DNA from: Mimachlamys varia
Lineage: Eukaryota > Mollusca > Bivalvia > Pectinida > Pectinidae
Direction of reading: 5' to 3'
Assembly (NCBI GenBank): GCA_947623455.1
Contig: OX392545.1
Span: 23,733,501-23,797,500 of the forward strand
DNA length: 64,000 bases
Shown here: piece after piece, positions 22,598-34,033 of the stretch
Position numbering within the stretch: position 1 is the first letter of the stretch
How the letters are laid out: every line of letters begins with the position of its first letter
The notes under the pieces: model-generated
Told to the model about the DNA's origin: nothing
The model's database searches: none
Seen by the model: the letters and a program-made list of their open reading frames with translations, nothing else
Position numbers and translations under genes: made by a program

Positions 22598-23704
22598 GTT
22601 CGTACTGAAGCGTTGTGTTGTCGAACAGAAAAGATCGGCACATTATGTTGTATGGCAAGCTGTACACTCAGTACAAATTCTTCAGGATGTTATTATGCAG
22701 CCATGCCGGAAAGCGATCCCAGAACGAGGTTACCTATACAGTCTATATCAGAATATGAGTAACGGTTAGCTATAGTCTGTTTCCTGTTTGTTACCATAAC
22801 TCCTAGGAAGGGGGAAGCCATGGGGAACAGTTTATCTGATGCCTCTAGGCAAAGGGCAAATATGTCCCAATGACTTCCCCTTCACCAATCAGCATTGAAA
22901 CACTTGTTTTATTACCCAGTGAGACATATAAATGAACTTTCTGGCTATTCCGCAATAAACAACACTAAGTTGCGGTAATCGAAATTCTTAAACAAGACTC
23001 CGAGTGGAAATTTCTAAGCATCGAATCCGCGTCAAGTTCAAATTTGACCCTTTCACCTGTACAATCTTAATTTATAAACAGTTATAAAAGATTAATCATG
23101 ATTAATATAGACGGGTAATAATGATCTATTGTGATCACTGGGATACCTTCAATAGGGGGTCATCACGTCAGGAAATGATCATTGCTTTTTAAAATTCAAT
23201 AAAAAAAGTATACACGTCTGATGTACCCTTCCCCTTGCCACACCCTATCTCCGTAACTCCGTTAAGGTTATGTTAGAACCACCCTGAAGGCCTGTCGTCT
23301 GCTGTTTTGTCCTGAGAATACAATCTTAAATTATGAACAGATTGTATCTTCAGCAAAATTGAATGATCAGTGTATTATGTAGTTGTGCACCAACATGCGA
23401 AATACTAACTCTGTCTAAAACAGACGTATTCTACTTGCTCATGAGATAAGTAATTTACATAGTTGTGCATCAGCGTTTTAATTTCTTATCTAGAGACTTT
23501 CTTATATACATAGTAATATGTCCGTCCGTATTCCCTTGTTTTACTTTGAATATACATATATTGATGACTCTCTCCAAAAATGTACAGAACCAAAGTATTT
23601 CGAACGTGGAAAAAGCTTATCCTTCTTTAATATATATTTGTTTAATTAATGTTAACTAATAAAAATCATGACTCAATTTACAAGATACCAATTTGTTTTG
23701 ACAG
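22598..23704. other. Intron 8 of locus 1, no features
   Basis: Contains a 'agattgtatctt' pair near 23320-23350 and short AT-rich repeats; nothing recognised. Confidence 0.35.
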
Positions 23705-23936
23705 AAATGACGGTTTGGCTAGCACAGCGATTGACCTTCCGACCTCTGACCCCTTCTACTTGTTCCGGGGCAAAGGTCAATGTCAGGAAGTCAAAGGGTC
23801 AGTTGTGGTTGAGGAGTACTTGTACATCGACACGGAGGACGACCAAACTGATAACAAACTCGTCGGAGTAACTCCGTACATATTTCTGGACAACGCAAAC
23901 ATCGAAATTCACGTCTGTTTCTACAAAAGGATTTGA
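23705..23936 (+). CDS. Locus 1 exon 9: end of ApeC domain 2, terminal
   Basis: Enters in phase 2 giving RNDG, then TAIDLPTSDPFYLFR, GQCQEV, a DTEDD acidic block, and ends VCFYKRI then TGA. Homologous to 15767 and 42201 exons. Acceptor gttttgacag. The stop is followed 18 bases later by a MITE. Confidence 0.9.
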
Positions 23937-23954
23937 ACAGACTGCAGATATCCA

Positions 23955-24193
23955 GGGCCCGGTTGTTCAAAAGATGATTAGCTTAATCAGTGATTAGCGC
24001 AAATTTTAATTATCCTATAACTTTAAAATGAAACTATAGATTGAGTTACAACTTCGCAGATATCAAATATGTATCATTGTTAATTTGCATACAAAATATT
24101 TAGATTGTAACTTGTATATTCACAGAATTATTCAAGTTTGTAAAATGTCGTTAAATAGTGATTAAGCTAATCACCCTTTGAACAACTGGGCCC
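23955..24193. mobile_element. 239-bp MITE with GGGCCC ends
   Basis: Inverted ends gggcccggttgttcaaaaga and (complement of right end) gggcccagttgttcaaaggg, continuing through 'tgattagcttaatca'. Non-coding. It must lie in the 3' UTR or just behind it. Confidence 0.85.
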
Positions 24194-24200
24194 AGGACAC

Positions 24201-24570
24201 CAATCTCATTAAAATGCAGATAATTATTCTCACTCCGTTACATAAGGATCTGACACGTTCCTTATGAGGTTATGTTCTGGTTACCTTTATCGCCTCTTTA
24301 CTTCACACTCCAATTGATGACCGGAAACCTGTCATCTGAACCTAGTCCTTTCGTTACCACATGCACATTAAGCTTGGTGTGACGAAATGACATATAGCTC
24401 AAATAGGATCATGCAAGCGTTTTCGCCAACAATCATTCATTTCCAATATTCTGTAAGGAGTAATTTTATTGTCTAATTAAAAAGGACACCAGAACATGAC
24501 ATCATAGAGAATGTTGTTAGATCCTTGTACGACGGAGTGAGAATAAGGATTTGTATTTTAATCAGGTTGG
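24201..24570. mobile_element. MITE family M1, copy 3
   Basis: Starts caatctcattaaaatgcaga and ends ttgtattttaatcaggttgg, with inverted 'ctcactccgt-acataaggat' / 'atccttgtacgacggagtgag'. It sits seven bases from the previous MITE. Confidence 0.85.
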
Positions 24571-24606
24571 CGAGTACAGTGTAATGCAAGACAAAGGATG
24601 TGAACA

Positions 24607-25420
24607 GTCTGTAACTATAAAGTACAGTGTCTGTGGGTATAACGAGTGACAAAACCGACATTGTTGTACATGTTGGTGAGGGAACTGTGGAGTCTGTAAA
24701 TATAAAGTAAACTGTCTATGGTATACAGGTGGGACAAAACCAACATTGTTGTACATGTTGGTGAGGGAACTGTGGAGTCTGTAAATATAAAGTAAACTGT
24801 CTATGGTATACAGGTGGGACAAAACCAACATTGTTTTACATGTTGGTGAGGGAACTGTGGAGTCTGTAAATATAAAGTAAACTGTCTATGGTATACAGGT
24901 GGGACAAAACCAACATTGTTGTACATGTTGGTGAGGGAACTGTGGAGTCTGTAAATATAAAGTAAACTGTCTATGGTATACAGGTGGGACAAAACCAACA
25001 TTGTTATACATGTTGGTGAGGGAACTGTGGAGTCTGTAAATATAAAGTAAACTGTCTATGGTATACAGGTGGGACAAAACCAACATTGTTGTACATGTTG
25101 GTGAGGGAACTGTGGAGTCTGTAAATATAAAGTAAACTGTCTATGGTATACAGGTGGGACAAAACCAACATTGTTGTACATGTTGGTGAGGGAACTGTGG
25201 AGTCTGTAAATATAAAGTAAACTGTCTATGGTATACAGGTGAGACAAAACCAACATTGTTGTACATGTTGGTGAGGGAACTGTGGAGTCTGTAAATATAA
25301 AGTAAACTGTCTATGGTATACAGGTGGGACAAAACCAACATTGTTTTACATGTTGGTGAGGGAATAGTGGATCTGAAAAAGTCTGTAAATATAAAGTAAA
25401 CTGTCTATTGGTATACAGGT
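24607..25420 (+). repeat. 85-bp minisatellite
   Basis: About 9.5 copies of a unit running gtctgtaaatataaagtaaa ... gttggtgagggaactgtgga, very uniform after the first degenerate copy. A further partial unit follows the inserted element at 25868-25905, so the insertion split the last units. No intact CDS: the 66-aa minus-strand frames are repeat shadows. Confidence 0.93.
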
Positions 25421-25867
25421 CATCGTCGGAAACCCACGGTACACTTCTCTGACGTTGTATCCCGTGGGCAAAAATCGAAAGAAACTCTCGTTTTCGTACT
25501 AAAATAGTAGCCAATCATATCGATGGTTTCATCCGTGACTACATACAGCCGGGACATCAAGCCGGGGTATCCCGTTTCATTTGTAGCACCGCCTGTCAAC
25601 AAAACCTGTCGATTGTGTTATAATTGTGTTGATTGTGATTAAAACATAAGGTCCTGCTATACCGAGATTGACATCGGCGTCATGCCTATATATACTGGTC
25701 GTGGTCACGGTAAAATCGTCTAACAAAGTACTAGTGTCACGAGAAACGACCTTTCTGATTGGTTGAAATCTCCGAATAAACTTCTATTCGGGGAAACGAA
25801 GGTTTATACCGATTATGTCCTACGGGATGCAAACGTCAAGGAAGTGTACCGTGGGTTTCCGACGATG
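25421..25867. mobile_element. 447-bp TIR element, 9-bp target duplication
   Basis: Starts catcgtcggaaacccacggt and ends accgtgggtttccgacgatg; the 9-mer tatacaggt flanks it (25412-25420, 25868-25876) and belongs to the host array, so the duplication is certain. Relative at 36898-37333. Inverted ends run about 35 bases with further subterminal symmetry. No transposase. Confidence 0.9.
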
Positions 25868-25949
25868 TATACAGGTGGGACAAAACCAACATTGTTATAC
25901 ATGATGTCGAGGATGCAGCGGTACACCAGATAAACAGTAAAACACTGTG

Positions 25950-26300
25950 TAGAACAGCTCATCAGTATTTACTCAAACACATGAACATGTTTGCTTTATT
26001 ATCGTACTTTTTATAGCATCAACTTCGCTTAAATAGCGAATTTGCCATCAACATTAACTACGGATATACTTTTATATCCGAATGCATCATTATATATGAT
26101 ATATCAATAGAATATGTCCATACACATGTCTTATGTATGATAGCTCAACATTATTTGCTCAAACACATGTACACGTTTGCCTTATTTTCGTACTTTTTGT
26201 AGCATCATATTTGCTTAGCAAATATGTCAGCCAATAACAAAAATAGACCCACCTTTACATTATATCCGAATGGATCTTTATGTATGCTATATCGAAATTT
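25950..26300 (+). repeat. Two-copy direct repeat, about 180-bp period
   Basis: 'ctcaaacacatg-acatgtttgc-ttat-tcgtactttt-tagcatca' occurs at 25974 and 26157, with 'atatccgaatg-atc' after each. Confidence 0.75.
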
Positions 26301-26375
26301 AAATGATAGGGGTTGGCAGACTCTGCTGGTGGATGTTTTAGTCCCCGAGGTTTGCTGGAGCCTCTATAGCCACAG

Positions 26376-26690
26376 TTAATCTCATTTGAGTAGTGGCACG
26401 GTACATAATATACACATTTTTGTAGTACAGGATTTGAAATAATACAGAACTAGTTTAATTTTACTTCTTAATTAATAAATTAAAGGAGTTTTACGCACCT
26501 GACCCTTCTGCTTCTACATTAGTTTAGAAATTTAGGATTTCCACCTTTTGGCCCTTGGCATCACTGAAGAGTCCTAGGAGGACGAAACAGCTGTATGGTG
26601 CAGTTTAATTCATTTTTTCGGCATGCTGTATTTATTACTAAATTTAAAAGGTACAGCACATGTATGTGTTACGTCATCTTTATATGTTCA
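26376..26690 (+). repeat. Dispersed repeat D1, copy 2
   Basis: Matches 1138-1440. No coding frame is shared between copies. Confidence 0.8.
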
Positions 26691-27419
26691 AACACATTCA
26701 AGGATTAGTAGTCATATTTTTGACATTCATGAGTGTAACATGTATTGACGCACCTTCATATTGAACGATGCGCGCAATTGGGAAATAACATACATTTGGC
26801 ACAGTGGCTTCGTCTAGTCTCTGTGCGGTGGAAATGTAAATACACGTGTATGTATTATTTTCGTGTTTTTTGTTAACAATGTTATACCGAATAAATCTAG
26901 TGAAACCAAAAGACTGAATGTGACATTTTCATATGAATGTCATATAAAAAGTCGTAATAGCAGATTATCCTTGGTAAATGACACACGCCGCTTAATTAAT
27001 TGCACATTTTTATGAATATAATATTTAATTTATTATACTATCTAAAAGAACTACAGAACTCTTTTTATAGTGCTACGTGCTAAATTTTTTTGTGCAATTC
27101 ATGTTTTTCTATATAAAAAAACTATTTCAATGAAAATCACTGAGATAATAGTACATGTAGTTTATTTCAAAATATTGTGATATTTGAAAAGGGTACAAAC
27201 CTTATTTTATTTAGATGAGCACTGCATTGTGATCTGAACTTTGTAATGTTTTATTTGAAATATTACGATATCATTTGAAATACCTGTTTAACCTGAATAT
27301 GTATTATTAGTATTATTACAAACGAGGATTACAGATCTGTAACACACGAGATCGAGGTCGAAAATGTAATCAGTGTTTCGTGACGTTATTAAACTTGAAT
27401 GATCTACATTGGTATCATT

Positions 27420-27640
27420 GTGTTCGAAAAAAGTAGAGCATACCGAAGCGTCAACAAAACCATAATCCGAACTCAAATCCATTTAACTAGGGGCAAACTA
27501 TGAAAAAAAGGAAAACCACAAGGAGACCCTTTTTAATGTACAAGGGAATAAGATCAAGTGTTCCGGAAGAGTAAGCCTCTTTTGCTTCATCGACGACAGC
27601 CGAAATAATTGTCATTATGTTCTAAGTTACACGTTTGAAG
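27420..27640 (+). repeat. Dispersed repeat D3, copy
   Basis: Shares 'caagtgttccggaagagtaa' and 'ttgcttcatcgacgaca' with 16256-16500. Confidence 0.7.
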
Positions 27641-27968
27641 TAAGTATTTTACATTTGAGATGAAATAGGTTCACTCCGAAAATTTTATGAATATTTTATT
27701 AAATGGATTGGGTTGAAAACATCGTCAGCATAGCATGGTGGAAAACCATAAAGGAACCGATCCACCACAGTGCTCACTTGAGCATTTTGTGTGAGGAAAG
27801 ACACGAAAGCGTAATGAATATTCAACGATTGGCAGAACATAAACATAAATGTTTAATACTGTATATAAGATGCTACGCTTTTAACCATATAGTCTGATGA
27901 ACGCATTCAGACGTTTTTTATAGAGATGATCTGATATAAACAGACTTATCCGACAATAATACATAGAG

Positions 27969-28139
27969 GATATCTAACAGTGTCTTCAGTAATACCTTAT
28001 TTCACGAGGGGGGGGGGGGGTAATATTTTGATATTTTTGTGCATTTTTTCACTCGTGCGCAATACGAGTGAAAAATATCAAAATATTAGCCACACGCGTG
28101 GAATATGTTTGGTATTACTGAAGACACTGTTAGATATTC
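27969..28139. mobile_element. Palindromic MITE
   Basis: Arms gatatctaacagtgtcttca ... and its complement pair for about 30 bases; an inner pair 'atattttgatattttt' / 'aaaaatatcaaaatat' follows. A G-run (28009-28020) is inside. Confidence 0.8.
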
Positions 28140-28435
28140 TGTTTATTATAGTTTTATAGCAAAATCTACAGTTGCAGCTTTAGATTTTTCCAAATGTCGT
28201 TTGTTAGCAGCGTTCTGATTGGTCAAATCAGAAAAAGTGAATTTTTTTCACTAGTGAAAAATATTTTTGAATTTTTGAAAATCCCTATGAATATAGTGAG
28301 AAGACTGTTTTCAAGGCAAATGTTAAAACCGTGGAATGTGATGCTATTTCAAGAATTTTTTTTACCTTAAATTCTGTTTAGAATTGAATATTGTTTTCCT
28401 ATTTCACTTTATAAATGATTACAATAAATCGTTAA

Positions 28436-29613
28436 AAGGTCCAATATATTTTTGGAAATTTTTCGTGATTCTGAAAAATTCTGAAAAAAAATACAGTTGA
28501 CAACCATGCAAAAATAAGCCTAAAACGAAGTAAACCTGAGCGGTAACTAACAAAAAACTCTTGACAGAAAAATCTAAAGAACTGAAAATAATTCAGGTGA
28601 GGCCTACTTCACTTCAACAACAAACCGAAGTTAATAGACAGTTCAAAATGGACGCGTGATTACAAATACCGAGTTTCAACTGCTGCTGTACTGGAAACCG
28701 CGTAGGAATTCATCTTGAATATTGCTGATATCAGCTTATCTTAACAAAATCTATAAATATATAGAGGATATTCAATGGTTTGCCGTTTAATATCAAATAT
28801 ATTTCACTTGTATAGCAGATTTTTTTTTATATTTTCACTCGTGCGTAGTTTCTTTTTATTACATTTCGAAAGAGGACTTAAGATACTTTCATGATTTGTT
28901 TTCTTTACTTGCCTACTGGAAAGTAACTAGACTAATGGTAGGCCTAGTCCTAATCCGTCGAAATCACAACCGATCAGGTCCAGTACACAGTTGATTGGGA
29001 TAATCTGATCGGAAAAGTTGAACCATTCTCATCTTCCAATTCACTACATATTAAATCCTGCAGCAGTTTCTTATCAATATTTACTATTGATGCCATTTCT
29101 TCAAGACCATCTTTCCACAATAGACAGGTTCTAGCAGACGACAACAATGTACCGAGCCTCCAATGTCATGGTCGATTCCGATCAAGGGGAACAACTCATA
29201 CAAAAGTTCCGGTGTAACGTGAAAAAATTACCCAGTTTAAAACTACCCACCGTTGAAATCTACGGCGGGTCACTTTCTCAAGGGGACGAATTACAGAAAT
29301 ATCGAGTGGGGTCATTTTTCTACAGAAGGCTGAGTAAGATTTCTATTGTAAAATAACGACCCGGGTAACTTTTGCAACGTAGAATAATGACCCCGGGTAG
29401 TTTCTTATTGGCGGTCACTTTTTCACATTACACTGAAAAAGCCTTATATTTTCACTGCAAAATCTTATATTTTCACTGCTCATCACAGCAGTGAAAATAT
29501 AAGTTTTATCAGTTTGATATTTTTCTATATTTCACAGGCAAAAATGTAATAAAATCAGTTATTAGGCTTGATTTTGGCTTCAAGTTTTGCCGAAAGCTAC
29601 GTATATTGGGCCT
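28436..29613. mobile_element. TTAA-flanked MITE split by a 780-bp insertion
   Basis: Outer ends aaggtccaatat and gtatattgggcct with TTAA at 28432-28435 and 29614-29617. Matches the intact copy at 56123-56496, but is interrupted between about 28755 and 29535 by an AT-rich block beginning tagaggatattcaatgg. The inner block holds an unplaced 69-aa frame (29147-29356). Confidence 0.8.
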
Positions 29614-29617
29614 TTAA

Positions 29618-30208
29618 AAGATGCTTATATCTGTAAAAATGACGTTCTGTTAACATGTGTTATGGTCCCATCAGTGTCACCAGGGACAGGAAATGGTAGT
29701 GGATATGTATGTTATTATGGTATAAATTTATCATGTAGGACTTGATGCCACCTGTGATTGTAACCTTAACGCTATGTCAACAAAGTTAAAGCCAGGGGTC
29801 GGTACGTTCAGACCAAGCAAAAGGGTGTCGTTGAAAACGGTAATGATATAAATTAAAAGATAAAAGCAAATTACGAAAGAGAAACCATCTTCATCATGGA
29901 TTAAAATGGTTGAAAAAACATATTTTTAATGATAAACGTTACGGTTATTATGTTTTCTCTCCTTCGTGTAACCCCAGAGTCACTCAACCGTAAATGAGTT
30001 GCAATAAAACCAGTACAGTGTTATCAAAGTGGAACGGAGACAATGTTTAAATTCTACCAATTAGCATCATAAACTATAGGTAATGAAAATCTAAACAGTG
30101 CTCCTAATGAAAATTTCATAATTATACTTTCACATCACAGGTAAATGGATTTATAATAAACGATGCTTTGATAACAAACTTGTTTCAAAAAGATCAACAA
30201 AGAACTAA
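29618..30208. other. Upstream flank of locus 2
   Basis: No recognised gene or clear TATA box. Confidence 0.4.
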
Positions 30209-30584
30209 GACCAGAACATCCTAGAACAGGATAAGAATGCTCTAGAGCAGGATTAGAACATTCTAAAGCAGGATTAGAACATTCTAGAACCAGATTAGAA
30301 CTTTCTTGTGCCATGATAGAACGTTCTAGAGCAGGATTATAACGTTCAAGAGCAGTATTAGAACATTCAATAGCAGGATTGAAACGTTCTAGAACAAGAT
30401 TAGAACATTCTAGAGCAGGATTATAACGTTCTAGAGCAGGATTATAACGTTGAAGAGCAGGATTATAACGTTCAAGAGCAGGATTATAACGTTCAAGAGC
30501 AGTATTAGAACATTCAATAGCAGGATTGAAACGTTCTAGAACAAGATCAGAACGTTCTAGAACAAGATCAGAAAATTCTAGAGC
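30209..30584 (+). promoter_or_regulatory. 21-bp tandem array of heat-shock-element-like sites upstream of locus 2
   Basis: About 17 units of the type 'gttctagagcaggattagaac'. Many units contain GAAnnTTC, and at least two give three perfect alternating nGAAn pentamers: AGAACATTCTAGAAC at 30276-30290 and AGAACGTTCTAGAAC at 30549-30563. This is the heat shock factor consensus. The array ends 18 bases before the chosen start codon, so it is promoter-proximal or part of the 5' leader. Confidence 0.6.
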
Positions 30585-30601
30585 ACATGTGGATCAGCCA
30601 A

Positions 30602-30965
30602 ATGGAGTACATCAGACATTGGTATGTGTTATGTAGATTTATATTCGTGTTTCTTAAGTTATCGTCAGCAAAGAATCCGTTCGAGGACCATTTCGCCACG
30701 GCATGTGGTAGCCCGTCCTACGTTCCCACTCAGAACGGAATCCTTGTCGTCAATGAGACGACTCCGTCAAGGATACACTGCGGTCTGCGGTGTTTGACGA
30801 TGGCCAGTGACGTCTGTATAGGGTACAATCTCTGTCTCGTGGACGGTCAGATGCAGTGCGGGATGGCCATACGCCCGACGAACGCGCCAGGGCGTCTGGT
30901 GTACTGCAAAAGTGACGAAATACTAAATATAACAGCGTGCGTCTTCTACCGTAGAATGTCGGATG
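30602..30965 (+). CDS. Locus 2 exon 1: signal peptide and PAN/Apple-like domain
   Basis: Start MEYIRHWYVLCRFIFVFLKL, a better hydrophobic signal than locus 1. Cysteines at 35, 60, 64, 72, 78, 86, 102 and 113 all align with locus 1; locus 1's extra Cys 101 and 104 are absent. NET glycosylation site at 51-53 conserved. An in-frame ATG five codons upstream (30587) exists, but the alignment to locus 1 favours 30602. Donor GGATG|GTACGT, identical hexamer to locus 1. Confidence 0.88.
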
Positions 30966-31569
30966 GTACGTATTTGTTTTAATACTGTATGATATATTAC
31001 ATGCCACATATAACGGTCAGATGTTGGGCACCTTGATCATGTTTTTGCAGCAGTCTTCCTCAAACTTTTGTGAAATATTTTCTTTTCTTTTCTCCCCTTT
31101 AAAAAACGGTATGAAACATATAAATGATATATAACTGTCAAAATGTAAAGACTATACATATATATAGTATCGGACATGTAAAAAAATAATGTTTTGTAGC
31201 AAATATTGAACGAGTCTGTTTATGAAAGTGAAAAATTGAGGTACAAATGTAATATGCTTTTTGATTTTTTTTTGAAAATTAAGAAAATTATATATTTTTT
31301 TTTTGATAATTTCATTTCAGAATATATTTTATTGTACTGATGTTAAATACAATCGGAATTTGGCAACAGGCATATCCTTTATTAGCCCACCCCTTACAAA
31401 GATAACAGATTATACACATCATAAAATACGATAACATATTCTTCTTAGGATATTGAAAATAAGAGATTTTTGTGGTTTTGATTATGCTTGAACAATGCAC
31501 ACTGAAAACTAACTTATATAGGCACACTCAAATAATAGCGTATAACACAGTATATCAATTGTTTTAATA

Positions 31570-31907
31570 CTTACTCTTATAGAAAATAATATTTGATAGT
31601 ACTATTATAGAACCTAATAAAAATGTCCAGTGTCTTTAATGAATCTCTGAACCATTTCCATAATATGTTTATCCAAATCTAAATCTTGTGTTTGAGAACC
31701 ATAAATAAAAGTTTCAATATTTAGGGAAATAGTATCACTTGCCGCCAACAGAGAATTAAGAAATATTTGTCTTTGGTTAGTATAGAGAGGACAATGCAGA
31801 AAAAAGTGATCTCTATCTTCAGAAGGGGAACCACATATGCAGGAGGGCTTATCATTTAAATATGAATTAAATAGATCTAAATTAAGATTACTCTTAAAAT
31901 TTCTCAA
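31570..31907 (-). pseudogene. C-terminal end of a non-LTR retrotransposon ORF
   Basis: Minus-strand frame of 97 aa with PSCICGSPSEDRDHFFLHCP, the C-x-C ... H-x4-C zinc-knuckle that closes many LINE ORF2 proteins. The 5' side is cut by the TIR element at 31916. Confidence 0.75.
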
Positions 31908-31915
31908 TTGGCATA

Positions 31916-33748
31916 TAGTCCAGCCATTTTATGATTTTACCTCAAACTAATTGCAAAAGAATTTATTTTTGGTTTTTCATACAGGTTTTCGTATACATTG
32001 TCACAGAAAAAAAGTCTACATTAATCAAAATTGGGGAAAATAGTTTTTTCTACCCCTAAAAAATCGGAAAAATATAAAAAAAATTACCTGATGGACCATT
32101 TTTTAACCCAAATATCAACATCTGGTGTAATACAGGATAACTAAAAAGCATTATATGACAAGCCTGTTTGTTGTACAACACAAAATCAATAACAAAACAG
32201 TTTGAATGGTTTTACGAAAAAAAATTATGGCACCTTGAAAATCACTAAAATGTTGTTAATTTATCAATATTTCAGCTTGTGTTGGATTTTTAAGAAAGAT
32301 TACTCAATCAATCAACGTCACTATTGATTCTTGTTTTATGAGAATGTATTCACATATAGTTTGCTTTAAATTTCAGAAAATGATATATTTAACTTACACC
32401 TTTTAAATTATATGGCTGCTAAAAGTTTGTCTGTTGGTCTGATTTGGAGCTGATTTTAAATAAAATTGAATGATTCATCGATTTATGTGAACAATATTTC
32501 ATAAATACCTTCAGCATATGCTGAAATGTGCATTAAATTATTTTCTATGCAAGTTATTCTTAACAAAAAATAAAACATTTGACAAGATACCTCCATTATA
32601 TTACTTGAAATTAGGTAGATGAAAACCACCTTTGGTGCAAATTTGACTTGACCACTAAAATTGGCTAAATCCACGTTTTTCAACAACAAAATTGTGAATA
32701 TATTTCTTGTTTTTTTGCTGGATTTTGAAATAATTTGGCAGTAATTACCACCATGACGTAGCCTTCTGGATAAAAGTAAATTTAAATTTATGATTGATGT
32801 AAACTTTAAATAAATTGATTTTTCATATTCTGACAATGGAAATGAAGGGTGGGATACTTAATTTTTAATGAAAATACTAAAGTAAAGAAATCTTTAACTT
32901 CAAATTAATCTCATGAAATCATAAGTTTTATGGTGGTTCCATTGGCAAAATTATATTCAAATCGGACAAGACATATTCGAAAAAATATGATTTATGTTGT
33001 TCATATTGATGGACTTTTGTAGTGTTCAGGCAAAAATGCAATGTTATTGGATATACTTTTTGAGAGAACTTGCCGAATTTATTGTTTCTTAATAATATAA
33101 ACAATACACAAAAGGATATGAACTGATTGGAAGCATTTGCTTTTCTTTTTATCAAAATATTTGAGAGAAATATGGATATTGTTCATGTAGGCATGAAATA
33201 ACACCAAATTGGTTCAACTGGTCAATTAAGAAGTGTCATATTATTTGTTTACATAAAAATATACCAATTCTTATTAATTAAAATTAGTTAATATGTTTTG
33301 GTTTCAGCAACTAAGTGTAGATTAAGTTTGTTTAGAGTCAGATATTTTTATCTTTTCCATTCAAAATGAGCAAAAACGTCAATATTGTTAAATTAAACAA
33401 AAAAAATAGCCATTTTGATAGTTGATTTAATCGTTGATAGATTGCTTTTGGTGACAAATTTTGGTTATTCTGAGCTCTACTCAATTTGGTCTTCCTATAC
33501 AATTACATCATATGTTAATTATTGTAAAATAGCTAAATATTTCACTTCAAAAACTGTCATATATGTAATTTTTCTTGTTTCTGGACCATAACAATGGCTA
33601 AAAAATTAATTTCCCAAATTTTGATCGATGTAGACTTTTTTCCTGTTATTGTACAAATGTTAACCATTCCAAAAACCAAAAAATAAATTATTTTGCAATT
33701 AGTTTGAGGTAAGGCCTGTTTTTTTTGCTAAAATGACTGGACTAATAA
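31916..33748. mobile_element. 1.8-kb non-autonomous TIR element
   Basis: Left end tagtccagccattttatgat... and complement of the right end tagtccagtcattttagcaa... pair over about 120-130 bases, including 'cctcaaactaattgcaaaa' and 'aaaagtctaca'. Very AT-rich (intron 1 of locus 2). Minus-strand frames of 117 aa (32483-32836) and 75 aa (32928-33155) match nothing recognised. Confidence 0.8.
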
Positions 33749-33995
33749 TATTATGTTACATCTTCCAACACCCTGATATTGAAAAATGTTACTAAATAAT
33801 GGATGAACGTCCGTATCAGATGAACGTTAACATTCTTTTTTCAGGGCTCTAAGAGACGTCATAGTGGGAAACAGACAGGCTGGGTTGTTCCATTCTGACA
33901 TATGTTTTGGGGAAAATCGTGTTTCGTGATTAGCTAACCTGATCTAAAGGGCAATGTGATCTTAAACCATAATGCGTCGTCTGTTGTCTGTCATT

Positions 33996-34033
33996 CCGTC
34001 CGTCCGTCCATCTGTCCGTCCGTCCGTCCGTCG
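33996..34033 (+). repeat. (CCGT)n microsatellite
   Basis: Eight to nine near-perfect ccgt units. Confidence 0.9.

Larger units (their letters stand above)
2899..23936 (+). other. Locus 1: gene for a secreted PAN-like/ApeC protein, nine coding exons, one or two ApeC domains
   Basis: Coding exons: 2899-3262, 7739-7876, 11249-11365, 13751-13817, 15767-15981, 20202-20345, 21604-21717, 22519-22597, 23705-23936. The joined frame is open (1470 nt, 489 aa). A shorter form stops at 16010 (309 aa). Order seen: hydrophobic N-terminus, Cys-rich domain, then two copies of the ApeC signature (WP-G, LPKP-type start, GCP, YFC, WPAG-YC, CP-GF--G, CCR-DG, IDLPTSDPF, GQCQ-V, CYY-type end). ApeC (apextrin C-terminal) proteins are known in invertebrates; amphioxus members bind bacterial cell wall and act in mucosal defence. 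A secreted pattern-recognition role is inferred. Only one first exon was found, and exon 5 ends in phase 1 like exon 1, which is why I join the cassettes. Transcripts would decide between one fused gene and a second gene with an unseen first exon. Confidence 0.75.

Noticed and set aside
20202..23936. Cassette 2 as an independent gene or pseudogene
   Set aside because: All four exons are intact with good splice sites, and no first exon was found; fusion to cassette 1 explains this better, though it is not excluded.
30587..30601. Upstream in-frame ATG as start of locus 2
   Set aside because: It adds five residues before a start that aligns exactly with locus 1; the extra codons come from the array edge.
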